DNA of 64,000 nucleotides. Origin: Fibrobacteraceae bacterium (GTDB lineage Bacteria > Fibrobacterota > Fibrobacteria > Fibrobacterales > Fibrobacteraceae). The stretch is taken from contig JAGBSH010000011.1 in assembly GCA_017631885.1 (NCBI GenBank), positions 1 to 64,000 of the forward strand, in the 5' to 3' direction. The position numbers and the translations under genes are program-made. Each line of letters begins with the position of its first letter. Positions within the stretch are counted from its first letter, which is position 1. The notes below the pieces were generated by a model that worked only from the letters and a program-made list of their open reading frames with translations, made no database searches and was not told the origin of the DNA. This document shows positions 7,620 through 17,274 of the stretch, one piece after another.

Positions 7620-10600
7620 ATGTCAGAAGAAGCCTTTGAATACACAGAAAATGCGGGCGAAATTTCAATTCACCTCGCTTCTCCGGAACTTATCCGTGAG
7701 TGGTCTTATGGTGAAGTGACTAAAGCTGAAACCATAAACTACCGTTCTTTCAAACCAGAACGTGATGGTTTGTTCTGCGAAAAGATTTTTGGCCCTGTTA
7801 AAAACTGGGAATGTAATTGCGGAAAGTTCCGTCGTGTTCGCTATCGTGGCGTCGTTTGTGATCGTTGCGGTGTTGAAGTGACTAATTCTAAAGTCCGCCG
7901 TGAACGCATGGGGCATATTGAGCTTACTATTCCTCTTGCTCATACATGGTTTGCTAAAAACCAACCTTGCGTCATTGGTGCACTTCTTGATCTTGACAGC
8001 AAATCTTTGGATAATATCATTTATTATGAAAAGTATGTTGTTTTAGATCCGGGTGATACTGGTCTTAAGGAAAGAGAATTGATTAATGAAATCGAATATA
8101 TGGATCTCATTAATGAAGGCCGTCATTTCACAGCTCAAATGGGTGCTTCAGCGATTAAAATGCTTTTAAGTCGCCTTGATTTGACAGCTCTTTCTGAAGA
8201 ATTACGTGAAGCTACAAAAGCTAAGTCTAAAACAAAACGTGATGACGCAATCAAACGTTTAAAGATAGTAGAAGCTTTCCGCAAGTCCCAAATAGATTCT
8301 TTTGCTGCTTACTTTGAAAATACAGGTAAAGCACCTTTCAGCAATCGTCCATCTATGAGCGATTTGCCAGGTATTATCCAAAAGTTTAAAGCAGACTATT
8401 TGAGCAAACATGCAGGTGAAGACATCTCTGTTCCTCAGGCTTATGAAGCTTTCAAGGAACTTTATCCAAGAGAAGCTCGTTTGTTGCCAAACCAACCAGA
8501 ATGGATGATTCTTGATGTATTGCCCATTATACCTCCAGATCTTCGTCCATTAGTACCTCTTGATGGTGGTCGTTTTGCAACTTCTGATTTGAACGAACTT
8601 TACCGCAAAGTTATTACGCGTAACTCTCGTTTGAAAAAACTTATTGATATCAAAGCGCCTAATGTTATTCTTTGCAACGAAAAACGTATGTTGCAAGAAG
8701 CAGTAGATCAGCTTTTTGATAGTGGTCGTCGTGCAGCACGTGCCGGTTCATCTCGCCCATTGAAGTCTCTTTCTGAACTTTTGAAAGGTAAGCAAGGCCG
8801 TTTCCGTATGAACTTGCTTGGAAAGCGTGTAGACTATTCTGGTCGTTCAGTTATCGTTGTTGGTCCTGAATTGAAAATGCACCAGTGCGGTTTGCCAAAA
8901 CGTATGGCACTTGAACTTTACAAGCCATTTATTCTTCGTCGCTTAGAAGAAGAAGGTATTGTTTATACTTTGAAAGCCGCTCGTAAATATGTTGATTCAG
9001 AACGTCCTGAAGTTTGGGATATTCTTGAACAAATTATTGAAGACCATCCGGTTATGTTGAACCGTGCTCCAACGCTTCACCGTCTTGGTATTCAGGCTTT
9101 CTATCCAAAGCTTATTGAAGGTAATGCTATTCGTCTTCATCCATTGGTTTGTGCTGCATTTAACGCAGACTTTGATGGTGACCAAATGGCCGTTCACCTT
9201 CCTCTTTCCTTTGAAACGCAGTTGGAATGCCGCGTTTTAATGCTTTCTTCAAATAACATTCTTCACCCAGCTTCTGGTCAGCCAATTGCTGTTCCTTCTC
9301 AAGATATTGTGCTTGGTTTGTATTACATTTCCAAACCTCGCCCAAAACGCAAAGGTGAAGGCATGCGTTTTGTTGACAGTGCTGAAGCAATTCGTGCTTA
9401 CGAAAATGGTGTTGTTGATTTGAATGCTTGGGTTTATTTGAAACTTGCAGCAGGAAGCAAAGTTTATTCTGGAGCATTTGAAAAAGACACAATTTGTGAA
9501 AAAGAAGTTTTAGATGATTCTGGAGTAACAGAAATTTTAGCGAAAGCTGGTGAAAAAGTACGTTTCGTTACTTTGAAAGAAGATTCTTTGATTAAAACAA
9601 CAGTTGGTCGAATCTTCTTGAATGAAATCATTCCAGCAGAATTAGGATTTGCAAATGAAACATTTGCAAAGAAAGTAATTTCTCGTTCTGTTGATGATTT
9701 GTATCGTCGTACTGGAAATCGTGTGACTGTTGAATATCTTGATAACTTAAAAGCATTAGGTTATCAATGGGCAACACGTTCTGGTTCTTCTGTAGCTATT
9801 GCTGAAATGGTTATTCCAAAAGAAAAGCAGACAATGCTTGATGAAGCAACAGAAAAGGTAGCACGTATTCGTGAAAATTACGAAGAAGGTGTTATCACAG
9901 ATGGTGAACGTTATAACCAAATTGTTGACGTTTGGTCAAAAACTACAACTGATGTTGCTGAAAAACAATGGGATATTCTTTCTCGTGACCGTGACGGCTT
10001 TAACCCTGTTTATATGATGGCTGATTCTGGTGCTCGTGGTAGCCGCGAACAGATTAAACAGCTTTCAGGTATGCGTGGTTTGATGCAAAAGCCAACAAAG
10101 CAACTTGGTGGTCAAGAAGTTATTGAAAACCCAATTAAGTCTTGTTTCCGTGAAGGTTTGAACGCGATGGAATACTTTATTTCATCTCACGGTGCTCGTA
10201 AGGGTTTGGCTGATACCGCTTTGAAAACGGCTGACGCAGGTTATTTGACTCGCCGTTTGGTTGACGTTGCTCAAGACCTTGTTGTTATGGAAGAAGATTG
10301 CCATACGCAGAATGGTATTGAAATTTCTGCGTTTAAAGATGGTGATGATACAATTATTCCATTAGAAGAACGTCTTTTGGGTCGTGCTCCTGTTGAAGAT
10401 ATTGCTCACCCGATTTCTGGTGAAGTTATTGTTAAAGCAGGTGAATTGGTAACAGAACGTGATTTGCCAAAGATTACTGCAGCTGGTATAGAACACGTAA
10501 AAATGCGCTCTGTACTTACTTGTGATTCTAAAATTGGCGTTTGCGCTAAATGTTATGGTCGTATGCTTTCTTCTGGTCGTCCAGTTGATTTGGGCGAAGC

Positions 10601-12062
10601 TGTTGGTGTGCTTGCAGCACAATCCATCGGTGAACCAGGTACACAGCTCACACTCCGTACATTCCACATTGGTGGTGCTTCTAGCCGTTTGACTGTTGAA
10701 AACAACAAGCAAGCTACTGTGAACGGTCGTGTAGAACTTGAAAATATTGATACGGTTCTCTTTGACGGTAAAAAAGTTGTAACAAGTCGCATGGGCGAAT
10801 TGGTTATTTACGACGAAACAGGCATTAATAAAGGACGTTACCAAGTTCCTTATGGTGCATTCATTTACGTTGAAAACAATGCATCAGTCAAACAAGGCGA
10901 TGTAATGTTTGAATGGGATCCGTATATTTCCCCAATTATCTGTAGCGTTGATGGTAAAGTTCAATTTATTGATCTCCAAGAAAACGTTACATACCGCGTT
11001 GAACGTGATGAAGTTACTGATGTTGAATCTTGGATTATCATTAGTGATAAGCGCGGTAAACGTCGCCCGGCAATTAGCGTTGTGAATGAATCCGGTGAAA
11101 AAGTCGGTCATTTCATGTTGCCAGATGCTGCTGTTCTTGCAGTAAAGAATGGTGATATCGTTAAAGTCGGTCAGATGTTAGCAAAATTGCCACGTGCTGT
11201 TGGAAAGACTCGAGATATTACTGGTGGTCTTCCACGTGTGGCTGAACTTTTTGAAGCCCGTATGCCTAAAAACGCAGCAATCATTGCTCCGATTGACGGC
11301 CTTGTAGCTTATGGTGGTGAAGAACGTGGTAATCAAAAAGTCATCATTAAAGACGAAAGTTTGAATCTTGAGGAGCCTGTGCTGATTCCTCGCGGTCGTC
11401 ATCTCGCTGTACACGAAGGCGACCGTGTGCGCGCTGGTCAGAAATTGTGTGAAGGTAGCGTTGATCCACACGATATTCTCCGCGTCCAAGGTCCAGAAGA
11501 AGTACAACGTCATTTGGTTAACGAAATTCAAGCGGTTTACCGTTTGCAAGGCGTAGCTATCGCTGATAAGCATATTGAATGTATTGTTCGCCAGATGATG
11601 CGTAAAGTGAAGGTGAGAAACCCAGGTGATTCTAACCTCCTTCCAGATGAAGAAATTTCTAAGATGCGTTTGCGCGCAATAAACGAACGTTTGTTGCAAG
11701 CTGGTAAGCAACCAGCGGATTCTATACCAATGCTTCTTGGTATTACAAAGTCTTCTCTTGCAACAGATAGCTTTATTTCAGCTGCTTCCTTCCAGGAAAC
11801 AACTAAGATATTGACTCGTGCATCTATTGAAGGTAGTGTAGACCCACTTTCTGGTTTAAAGGAAAACGTCATTATTGGTCGTTTGATTCCTTGCGGAACT
11901 GGAGCTCGTCACCTCAGAAATATTGTTGTCTCCGACCTCGATGCCAAAGCCGAAGAAGAAGCTTTCCGCCGTAGAAACGAAGAAAGTTCTTCTGAAGGTC
12001 CAAATATTCAGATGATGGACGACGAAGAAATCGGTAACAACGACGAGGACGGAATGGATTAA
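7620..12062 (+). CDS. rpoC: DNA-directed RNA polymerase beta' subunit
   Basis: A 1,480-residue protein. In order: N-terminal zinc finger CNCGKFRRVRYRGVVCDRCG, the active-site loop NADFDGDQMAVH at about residues 515-526 with the three Mg-binding aspartates, the bridge-helix region GARGSREQIKQLSGMRGLM, the second zinc site CDSKIGVCAKCYGR, and the trigger-loop region IGEPGTQLTLRTFHIGG. The C-terminus is a long acidic tail (EEEAFRRRNEESS through NNDEDGMD). It is longer than E. coli beta' (1,407 residues). It is separated from rpoB by one base, so the two are coupled. Confidence 0.98.
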   Translation: MSEEAFEYTENAGEISIHLASPELIREWSYGEVTKAETINYRSFKPERDGLFCEKIFGPVKNWECNCGKFRRVRYRGVVCDRCGVEVTNSKVRRERMGHIELTIPLAHTWFAKNQPCVIGALLDLDSKSLDNIIYYEKYVVLDPGDTGLKERELINEIEYMDLINEGRHFTAQMGASAIKMLLSRLDLTALSEELREATKAKSKTKRDDAIKRLKIVEAFRKSQIDSFAAYFENTGKAPFSNRPSMSDLPGIIQKFKADYLSKHAGEDISVPQAYEAFKELYPREARLLPNQPEWMILDVLPIIPPDLRPLVPLDGGRFATSDLNELYRKVITRNSRLKKLIDIKAPNVILCNEKRMLQEAVDQLFDSGRRAARAGSSRPLKSLSELLKGKQGRFRMNLLGKRVDYSGRSVIVVGPELKMHQCGLPKRMALELYKPFILRRLEEEGIVYTLKAARKYVDSERPEVWDILEQIIEDHPVMLNRAPTLHRLGIQAFYPKLIEGNAIRLHPLVCAAFNADFDGDQMAVHLPLSFETQLECRVLMLSSNNILHPASGQPIAVPSQDIVLGLYYISKPRPKRKGEGMRFVDSAEAIRAYENGVVDLNAWVYLKLAAGSKVYSGAFEKDTICEKEVLDDSGVTEILAKAGEKVRFVTLKEDSLIKTTVGRIFLNEIIPAELGFANETFAKKVISRSVDDLYRRTGNRVTVEYLDNLKALGYQWATRSGSSVAIAEMVIPKEKQTMLDEATEKVARIRENYEEGVITDGERYNQIVDVWSKTTTDVAEKQWDILSRDRDGFNPVYMMADSGARGSREQIKQLSGMRGLMQKPTKQLGGQEVIENPIKSCFREGLNAMEYFISSHGARKGLADTALKTADAGYLTRRLVDVAQDLVVMEEDCHTQNGIEISAFKDGDDTIIPLEERLLGRAPVEDIAHPISGEVIVKAGELVTERDLPKITAAGIEHVKMRSVLTCDSKIGVCAKCYGRMLSSGRPVDLGEAVGVLAAQSIGEPGTQLTLRTFHIGGASSRLTVENNKQATVNGRVELENIDTVLFDGKKVVTSRMGELVIYDETGINKGRYQVPYGAFIYVENNASVKQGDVMFEWDPYISPIICSVDGKVQFIDLQENVTYRVERDEVTDVESWIIISDKRGKRRPAISVVNESGEKVGHFMLPDAAVLAVKNGDIVKVGQMLAKLPRAVGKTRDITGGLPRVAELFEARMPKNAAIIAPIDGLVAYGGEERGNQKVIIKDESLNLEEPVLIPRGRHLAVHEGDRVRAGQKLCEGSVDPHDILRVQGPEEVQRHLVNEIQAVYRLQGVAIADKHIECIVRQMMRKVKVRNPGDSNLLPDEEISKMRLRAINERLLQAGKQPADSIPMLLGITKSSLATDSFISAASFQETTKILTRASIEGSVDPLSGLKENVIIGRLIPCGTGARHLRNIVVSDLDAKAEEEAFRRRNEESSSEGPNIQMMDDEEIGNNDEDGMD

Positions 12063-12086
12063 TTTCAGGTTTTTGCAGAGATGCTA

Positions 12087-12124
12087 CCGTCGAAATTCTC
12101 TAAATACAGAGACTTTTTCGACGG
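12087..12124 (+). promoter_or_regulatory. Hairpin downstream of rpoC
   Basis: CCGTCGAAA (12087-12095) pairs with TTTCGACGG (12116-12124), and inside it TCTC (12097-12100) pairs with GAGA (12109-12112). No T-run follows, so it may be a 3'-end stabilizer, a processing site or an imperfect terminator between the rpoBC and rpsLG units. Confidence 0.5.
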
Positions 12125-12129
12125 GAACC

Positions 12130-12157
12130 TTGAAATTTTCTGTTAAATAATTATATT
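12130..12157 (+). promoter_or_regulatory. Predicted sigma-70 promoter for rpsL-rpsG
   Basis: TTGAAA (12130-12135), 16-base spacer, TATATT (12152-12157). A start near 12164 would give a short leader carrying AGGAG (12173-12177) before the rpsL GTG. The position directly after the rpoC 3' hairpin supports a separate str-type transcription unit. Confidence 0.6.
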
Positions 12158-12183
12158 TGCACTCCAAAATCTAGGAGATAACT

Positions 12184-12573
12184 GTGCCAACTATTCAGCA
12201 ACTCGTTCGTAAAGGACGTGAACAAATCAGTAACAGAACCGCTTCCCCGGCTCTGAAATCTTGCCCACAAAAGCGTGGGGTATGTACTCGTGTTTACACA
12301 AGCACACCGAAGAAACCTAACTCTGCTCTTCGTAAAATTGCTCGTGTACGTTTGTCTAACAAAATGGAAGTTACTGCTTACATTCCAGGTGAAGGCCATA
12401 ACCTTCAAGAACACTCCATCGTTCTTATTCGCGGTGGTCGTGTGAAGGACGTTCCAGGTGTTCGCTACCACATTATCCGCGGTACACTTGATACTCAGGC
12501 TGTTAATGGTCGTCAGAATGCTCGTTCCAAGTATGGCGTAAAGAAAAAAGGCGCCGCACCTGCTAAAAAGTAA
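12184..12573 (+). CDS. rpsL: 30S ribosomal protein S12
   Basis: A 129-residue protein with a GTG start preceded by AGGAG at 6-base spacing. Conserved S12 motifs are [31 protein letters not shown] (about residues 27-46) and [20 protein letters not shown]. The lysine of [11 protein letters not shown] that is changed in many streptomycin-resistant strains is unaltered. S12 lies at the decoding centre. The C-terminal [10 protein letters not shown] is a basic tail. rpsG follows 11 bases later. Confidence 0.97.
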   Translation: MPTIQQLVRKGREQISNRTASPALKSCPQKRGVCTRVYTSTPKKPNSALRKIARVRLSNKMEVTAYIPGEGHNLQEHSIVLIRGGRVKDVPGVRYHIIRGTLDTQAVNGRQNARSKYGVKKKGAAPAKK

Positions 12574-12584
12574 GGGAGTAAAAT

Positions 12585-13061
12585 ATGTCTAGAAGAAGAA
12601 AAGCTCTCCATCGTTCCATCCTTCCTGATCCACGTTACAAATCAACACTTGTAACAGAACTTGTTGGTGTTGTTTTGAAAGAAGGTAAAAAGACAATTGC
12701 AGAACGTATTGTTTATACCGCTCTTGACGAATTGAACAAGAAAATGGAAGGTTCTGAATCAGCTTTGGAAAAGTTTGAAAAGTGCCTAGAAAACATTAAA
12801 CCACGTCTTGAAGTGAAAACTCGTCGTGTTGGCGGTGCTAACTACCAAGTTCCTATGGAAGTTGCTCCAGACAGAGCTAAAGCTCTTGCTCTTCGTTGGC
12901 TTTTAGACGCTGCTCGTAAGCGTTCTGAATCTAACATGGCTACACGTCTTGCTGCTGAATTGCTTGCTGCTAAAAATAGTGAAGGTAATGCAGTTCGTAA
13001 GAAAAACGAAACTCACAAAATGGCTGAAGCAAACAAGGCTTTCGCTCATTTCCGTTGGTAG
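12585..13061 (+). CDS. rpsG: 30S ribosomal protein S7
   Basis: A 158-residue protein starting MSRRRKALHRSILPDPRYKS. The S7 signature lies near residues 20-45, and the conserved RVGGANYQVPMEV and ALRWLLDAARKR blocks lie at about residues 81-112. S7 nucleates the 30S head on 16S rRNA. GGGAGTAAAAT precedes the ATG. In many bacteria fusA and a second tuf follow; here a strong terminator follows instead and tuf lies upstream of rpmG, so the str operon is split. Confidence 0.97.
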   Translation: MSRRRKALHRSILPDPRYKSTLVTELVGVVLKEGKKTIAERIVYTALDELNKKMEGSESALEKFEKCLENIKPRLEVKTRRVGGANYQVPMEVAPDRAKALALRWLLDAARKRSESNMATRLAAELLAAKNSEGNAVRKKNETHKMAEANKAFAHFRW

Positions 13062-13075
13062 TATTTCCTTATTAC

Positions 13076-13108
13076 AAAAAAGTCCAGGTTTTTCCTGGAC
13101 TTTTTTTT
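13076..13108 (+). terminator. Rho-independent terminator after rpsG
   Basis: AGTCCAGG (13081-13088), T-rich loop, CCTGGACT (13094-13101) followed by a run of eight T. A-run on the 5' side extends the stem. Ends the rpsL-rpsG transcript. Confidence 0.93.
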
Positions 13109-13211
13109 ATCGTTTAAAAATTCGTATTATCCGAAAATAATAAGTTTTTAAACAAACGAGCGTCGTTTATAAAGAGAAGATTTATTATTTTAGGGGCTAA
13201 GGAGATTTTTT

Positions 13212-13928
13212 ATGATTTTTGATCCTCTTTACATGGGTATATTATTATTTGCGTTAGTCCTTTCGGGGATAGTTTCTCTTATTGTAAAAACGCGTTTTAA
13301 AGCCGGTCAGAAAGTTTTTATTCAAAGCGGATTAAGTGGAGCAGATGTTGCTAGAGCGATTTTAGCAGATGCTGGAATTAAAGATGTGACTGTTCTTGAA
13401 CACCAAGGCTTTCTTTCTGATCATTATAATCCATTAAATAAAACTTTGAATTTATCTAAAGAAGTTTATCATGGAACAAATGCAAGTGCCGCAGGTGTCG
13501 CTGCTCATGAAGTTGGGCACGCTATTCAGCATGCAGAAAATTATTTCCCAATGTGGTTGCGTTCTTTTTTAGTCCCTGTAGCAAATATTGGTTCTAATTT
13601 AGGCCCATGGCTTGTTATTATAGGGATTATGCTTATGGCCGCTTATAGTCAAACGCTAGGGCAAAATGTGGCTATTTTAGGCGTAATTCTTTTTGGCTTT
13701 GCCACATTATTTACTTTGGTAACTGTTCCTGTTGAATTTGATGCCTCTGCACGTGCAAAAAAAACATTAGCAAGACTTTCCATTATTCAACCAGGTAGAG
13801 AATACAACACAGTTTCTGGCGTTTTATTGGCTGCAGGTTTAACGTATGTAGCGGCTGCAATAACAGCTTTGTTACAGCTACTTTACTGGGCTCATAAAGC
13901 AGGTCTTCTTGGTCGTCGGGACGATTAA
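13212..13928 (+). CDS. Membrane zinc metallopeptidase, YugP family
   Basis: A 238-residue membrane protein. An N-terminal helix (about residues 8-24) is followed by the zinc-peptidase motif HEVGH at H99-H103 in GVAAHEVGHAIQH, then at least three more hydrophobic segments (about 130-147, 151-176, 208-231). FDASARAKKTLARL after the third segment is the conserved downstream block of the YugP/DUF2495-type peptidases (putative neutral zinc metallopeptidase). Substrate unknown in this family. AAGGAG lies 8-13 bases before the ATG. The next small gene begins 2 bases after its stop, so they form a pair. Confidence 0.85.
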   Translation: MIFDPLYMGILLFALVLSGIVSLIVKTRFKAGQKVFIQSGLSGADVARAILADAGIKDVTVLEHQGFLSDHYNPLNKTLNLSKEVYHGTNASAAGVAAHEVGHAIQHAENYFPMWLRSFLVPVANIGSNLGPWLVIIGIMLMAAYSQTLGQNVAILGVILFGFATLFTLVTVPVEFDASARAKKTLARLSIIQPGREYNTVSGVLLAAGLTYVAAAITALLQLLYWAHKAGLLGRRDD

Positions 13929-13930
13929 TT

Positions 13931-14209
13931 ATGTCAAAAATATTAACAGTTAATTGTCCTTGTTGTGGTAAAGTATTAGAAATAGATTCTCTTTCAGGAG
14001 AAGTTCTTTCAAGTAGAGACAAGAAAAAATTTGCTTCTTTAGAAGATTTTATGGAAAAAGAAAAACAACGACCTAAAGAATTAGAGTCAATGTTTGAAGC
14101 AGCAAAAGAAAAAGAAAAGCACAGAAAAGAAATGCTTGAAGAAAAATTTGAAGCAATGAAATCTAGAACCGATTTAAAAGACCCTCCTCCAACAATCCAA
14201 TGGGATTAA
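13931..14209 (+). CDS. Small protein with an N-terminal zinc-ribbon-like motif and coiled coil
   Basis: A 92-residue protein I cannot assign to a named family. Residues 5-14 hold TVNCPCCGK, a CxxC-like knuckle with a single pair of near cysteines, followed by a highly charged Lys/Glu-rich helix (about residues 30-80) likely to be a coiled coil, and the ending DPPPTIQWD. It starts 2 bases after the metallopeptidase stop and ends at a strong terminator, so it is co-transcribed with that peptidase and could be an accessory factor. A structural role is as likely as nucleic-acid binding. Confidence 0.7.
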   Translation: MSKILTVNCPCCGKVLEIDSLSGEVLSSRDKKKFASLEDFMEKEKQRPKELESMFEAAKEKEKHRKEMLEEKFEAMKSRTDLKDPPPTIQWD

Positions 14210-14240
14210 AAAAACGGCTTTTAAGCAAGCCGTTTTTTTT
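14207..14240. terminator. Bidirectional terminator between the 13.9-kb gene and scpA
   Basis: AAAAAACGGCTT and AAGCCGTTTTTTTT flank a 6-base loop (TTAAGC). The A-run on one side and the T-run on the other let it serve both the + gene ending at 14209 and scpA ending at 14239 on -. Confidence 0.9.
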
Positions 14241-15324
14241 AAGATTTTTCTGCGGGTTCAATTTGTTTAAGCGTTGGTTCTAAAGTAGGCTCGTTTTCAG
14301 ATATTTCAGTTTGAGGCTCATTTATTTCAGAACTTTCACTTTCGTTTTTTTCTGGTTCGTTTTCCGATAAAGCGACTTTACCTTCTAACATAGCCATAAT
14401 ATCTTCTTCTTTAACGATTTTACCGCTAGTAGTCCATAAAACAACTTCACGCATAACAGCATCAATAGTAGCGTTTTTCTGGAGAGCTAAATGTTCTTCT
14501 CTTTTTCGAACGATTTCTAAAAGTCCTGGATCTACTGGTGGGTCAGGAGATAAATAAAATGCTTCATTTGCCATTTCATCTGCGTATTGCATATTATTTT
14601 TTTTACGATAAATCCAAATAGGTCCAAGAGGTTCACCTTGTCTAAAAACCACTTCATCTGTTTTTATCATTTCCATTAAAGCCATAAAGGTAACAGTTGC
14701 TAAAATGGGGTGTGGGTCATTACCGAGCAATTCTTCAAATAAAGCTCGGCCATGTAATGCTAAATGGTTGCTTATAACTTGTTGCCTATCTTCAATAGTT
14801 ACGTAATCAAGTTCAATATGGTGTATGTGTTCAACAGTACCTGTTTTTAAACTTTTTTGATAAGCTCTAAAAAGTTGCCAAATATTTGCATCGGCTAAAG
14901 TATCATCTTCGGAAAACATTTTCTCAGGCCGCCCTCTATAAAAAGCGCCAAAGTTTTCTCGTTCTTTATCTTGTAATTCTTTTGCAACTTGTTTGTAACG
15001 CTGGTATTCTTGTATTTGTAAAAGAAATGCTTCTCTATCTTCGTAAAATTCTAATAATTCATCAGGTGATTGTTCGTCTTTAGGGAGTAGCTCTCTAACT
15101 TTCAATTCCATAAGGCGACTCGCCATAAGCAAAAAATCACCAGCTGCGGAAAGGTCAGTTTTAGAAAGGTCTTTAATCCATTCAAGATATTGGTTTGTAA
15201 TTTCAGCAATAGAGATTGCTTCAGGTTTTACTTCATTTTTTTGAACGAGGTACAAAAGCAAATCCATCGGTCCTTCAAAGGCTCCGATACGCACTTCATA
15301 ATCGTTCTGGAGTAAAGCGCTCAT
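14239..15324 (-). CDS. scpA: Segregation and condensation protein A
   Basis: A 361-residue protein. The kleisin N-terminus is clear: YEVRIGAFEGPMDLLLYLVQ, NEVKPEAISIAEITNQYLEW and GDFLLMASRLMELKVRELLP. ScpA bridges the SMC heads and binds ScpB in the condensin-like complex. It is about 90-100 residues longer than usual because of a Glu/Ser/Asn-rich tail (about residues 318-361) with repeats such as SENEPEKNE and ISENEPTLEPTLK, which looks disordered. The ATG directly abuts the glmS stop, so both are read from the glmS promoter. scpB is not in the window. Confidence 0.92.
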   Translation of the reverse strand: MSALLQNDYEVRIGAFEGPMDLLLYLVQKNEVKPEAISIAEITNQYLEWIKDLSKTDLSAAGDFLLMASRLMELKVRELLPKDEQSPDELLEFYEDREAFLLQIQEYQRYKQVAKELQDKERENFGAFYRGRPEKMFSEDDTLADANIWQLFRAYQKSLKTGTVEHIHHIELDYVTIEDRQQVISNHLALHGRALFEELLGNDPHPILATVTFMALMEMIKTDEVVFRQGEPLGPIWIYRKKNNMQYADEMANEAFYLSPDPPVDPGLLEIVRKREEHLALQKNATIDAVMREVVLWTTSGKIVKEEDIMAMLEGKVALSENEPEKNESESSEINEPQTEISENEPTLEPTLKQIEPAEKS

Positions 15325-17154
15325 TTATTCTACCGTAACGCTTTTTGCCAAATTTCTTGGTTGGTCAACATTGTTTCCGCGTAAGACAGCTATATGATAA
15401 GCTAATAATTGCAAAGGAATACAAGTGATAATTGGGGCTAGCATAGAAATGGTATTTGGTATGCGGACAATATCATCAGCAATATCATCAAGAGGATTTT
15501 TTTCTTCAGATGTTATAGCGATAACTTTTCCACCACGAGCCTTTATTTCTCTAACATTTGAAAGGATTTTATCAAACAGAGCATCTTTTGGAGCGATGAC
15601 AACAACAGGCATGTTTTCATCGATAAGAGCAATAGGGCCGTGTTTCATTTCTGCAGCTGGATAGCCTTCTGCATGGATATAACTAATTTCTTTTAGTTTT
15701 AAAGCGCCTTCCATAGCAACAGGATAATTGTAATGGCGACCTAAATAAAGGAAGTTTTTAGCGTCTTTATATTTTTTAGCAATTTCAAGAATGGCATCAT
15801 TTAATTTCAAAGTCTCTTCTACAAGTTCAGGTATTTTTGATATAGCTGTAGCAATCTCCATACCTTGTTCAAAAGAAACTCGGCGCTGGCGCCCAAGCAA
15901 AAGGGCTATCATAGAAAGAACTAAAACCTGCCCAGAGAATGCTTTTGTAGAAGCAACACCAATTTCTGGACCAGCATGTAAGTAAACACCACCATCAGAG
16001 ACTCTTGCAATAGATGACCCAACGGCATTACAAATGCCAAGAACAGTTGCACCTTTATGGTGAGCTTCTTTCATTGCAGCTAAAGTATCAGCAGTTTCTC
16101 CTGATTGTGAAATGCAAAGAACAAGGGTCCCTGGCTTTATAATAGGGTTACGATATCTGAACTCTGAAGCGTATTCAACTTCAACAGGAACACCTGCCAG
16201 TTCTTCAATCATATATTCTCCGACCATGCCTGCATAATAGCTTGTACCACAAGCGGTAATGATTATTCGGTTAATACTACGAAGTTCTCGAATATTTGCA
16301 TCAAGTCCTGATAATTTTGCAGTACCTTCGTTAATAAGAAGTCTTCCTCGCATTGTATTGCGCAAGGCTTCTGGTTGTTCAAAAATTTCTTTGAGCATAA
16401 AATGTTCAAAGCCACCTTTAGCAACTGATTCTATATCAAAGTCAACATTTTGAACTTCTCGTTGAACAATTTGGCTATGTAAATTTTGGAGTTCATAGCC
16501 GTTGCGTTTAGCAATCACAATATCATTGTCATCGAGGTATATGACTTTTTGGGTGTAATTTATAATAGCAGAAACATCACTAGCCAAATAATATTCACCA
16601 CCATCTCCAATTCCAAAAATTAATGGAGAACCTCTTCTTGCTCCAATTAAAACATCTGGTTGGTCTTTACAAATAACGCCTAAGCCAAAAGCTCCTTCAA
16701 GTTTAGCTAGAGCTTGTAGCACTGCTTTTTTCAAATCACCTTGATAAAAACGAGCAATAAGATGCGCAACAACTTCTGTATCGGTATCAGACTTGAATTC
16801 AATACCTTCTTCTTGAAGCTTTGCTTTGAGAATGGCATAATTTTCTATGATTCCATTGTGAACGACAGCAATTTTTCCATCGAAGCTAGTATGAGGGTGT
16901 GCGTTGTTTTCAGTTGGAGCACCATGAGTAGCCCAACGGGTGTGGCCAATACCTAAAAAACCATCGAGAGGTGTGTTTTTGATTTTTTCTTCTAAAGCGG
17001 CAATTTTACCAGTTGCTTTAATTGTTTCAAGAGATTTTCCAGAAAGTAAAGAAATGCCCGCACTATCATAGCCACGGTATTCTAGTTTTTTTAAACCTTC
17101 AAGCAAAATGGGTAAGGCTTCTCTATACCCGATATAGCAAACAATTCCGCACAT
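15325..17154 (-). CDS. glmS: Glutamine-fructose-6-phosphate aminotransferase (isomerizing)
   Basis: A 609-residue, full-length GlmS that makes glucosamine-6-phosphate for cell-wall synthesis. Cys2 (MCGIVCYIGYR) is the glutaminase nucleophile; HTRWATHGAPTENNAHPH and VHNGIIENY mark the N-terminal glutamine amidotransferase domain. Two SIS isomerase domains follow (GTSYYAGMVGEYM, CISQSGETADT, LGRHYNYPVAMEGALKLKE) and the C-terminus KSVTVE is the conserved ending. It is the first gene of a glmS-scpA pair on - with a good promoter at 17246-17274. The roughly 90-base leader is too short for a glmS ribozyme and I see no such core. Confidence 0.98.
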   Translation of the reverse strand: MCGIVCYIGYREALPILLEGLKKLEYRGYDSAGISLLSGKSLETIKATGKIAALEEKIKNTPLDGFLGIGHTRWATHGAPTENNAHPHTSFDGKIAVVHNGIIENYAILKAKLQEEGIEFKSDTDTEVVAHLIARFYQGDLKKAVLQALAKLEGAFGLGVICKDQPDVLIGARRGSPLIFGIGDGGEYYLASDVSAIINYTQKVIYLDDNDIVIAKRNGYELQNLHSQIVQREVQNVDFDIESVAKGGFEHFMLKEIFEQPEALRNTMRGRLLINEGTAKLSGLDANIRELRSINRIIITACGTSYYAGMVGEYMIEELAGVPVEVEYASEFRYRNPIIKPGTLVLCISQSGETADTLAAMKEAHHKGATVLGICNAVGSSIARVSDGGVYLHAGPEIGVASTKAFSGQVLVLSMIALLLGRQRRVSFEQGMEIATAISKIPELVEETLKLNDAILEIAKKYKDAKNFLYLGRHYNYPVAMEGALKLKEISYIHAEGYPAAEMKHGPIALIDENMPVVVIAPKDALFDKILSNVREIKARGGKVIAITSEEKNPLDDIADDIVRIPNTISMLAPIITCIPLQLLAYHIAVLRGNNVDQPRNLAKSVTVE

Positions 17155-17245
17155 ACATTTGTTTTAGTTAAGGGTGAAAAATCTATGAGTGAAAAATAGA
17201 AAAAAGGAATTGTTTGAATGAATCTTATGTGCAAATTCATGTGAT

Positions 17246-17274
17246 AGTATATACTCTAGTGATGGTGTGTACAA
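17246..17274 (-). promoter_or_regulatory. Predicted sigma-70 promoter for glmS-scpA
   Basis: On the - strand TTGTAC (17274-17269), a 17-base spacer and TATACT (17251-17246). Predicted start near 17240, about 85 bases before the glmS ATG. The -10 lies in the palindrome AGTATATACT, so a -10-like hexamer is also present on +. Confidence 0.6.

Noticed and set aside
11178-11711. 177-codon open frame on - opposite rpoC
   Set aside because: Shadow of rpoC codon usage; no start signal.
17155-17245. glmS ribozyme upstream of glmS
   Set aside because: The leader is short and AT-rich and shows no ribozyme core or pseudoknot pairing.
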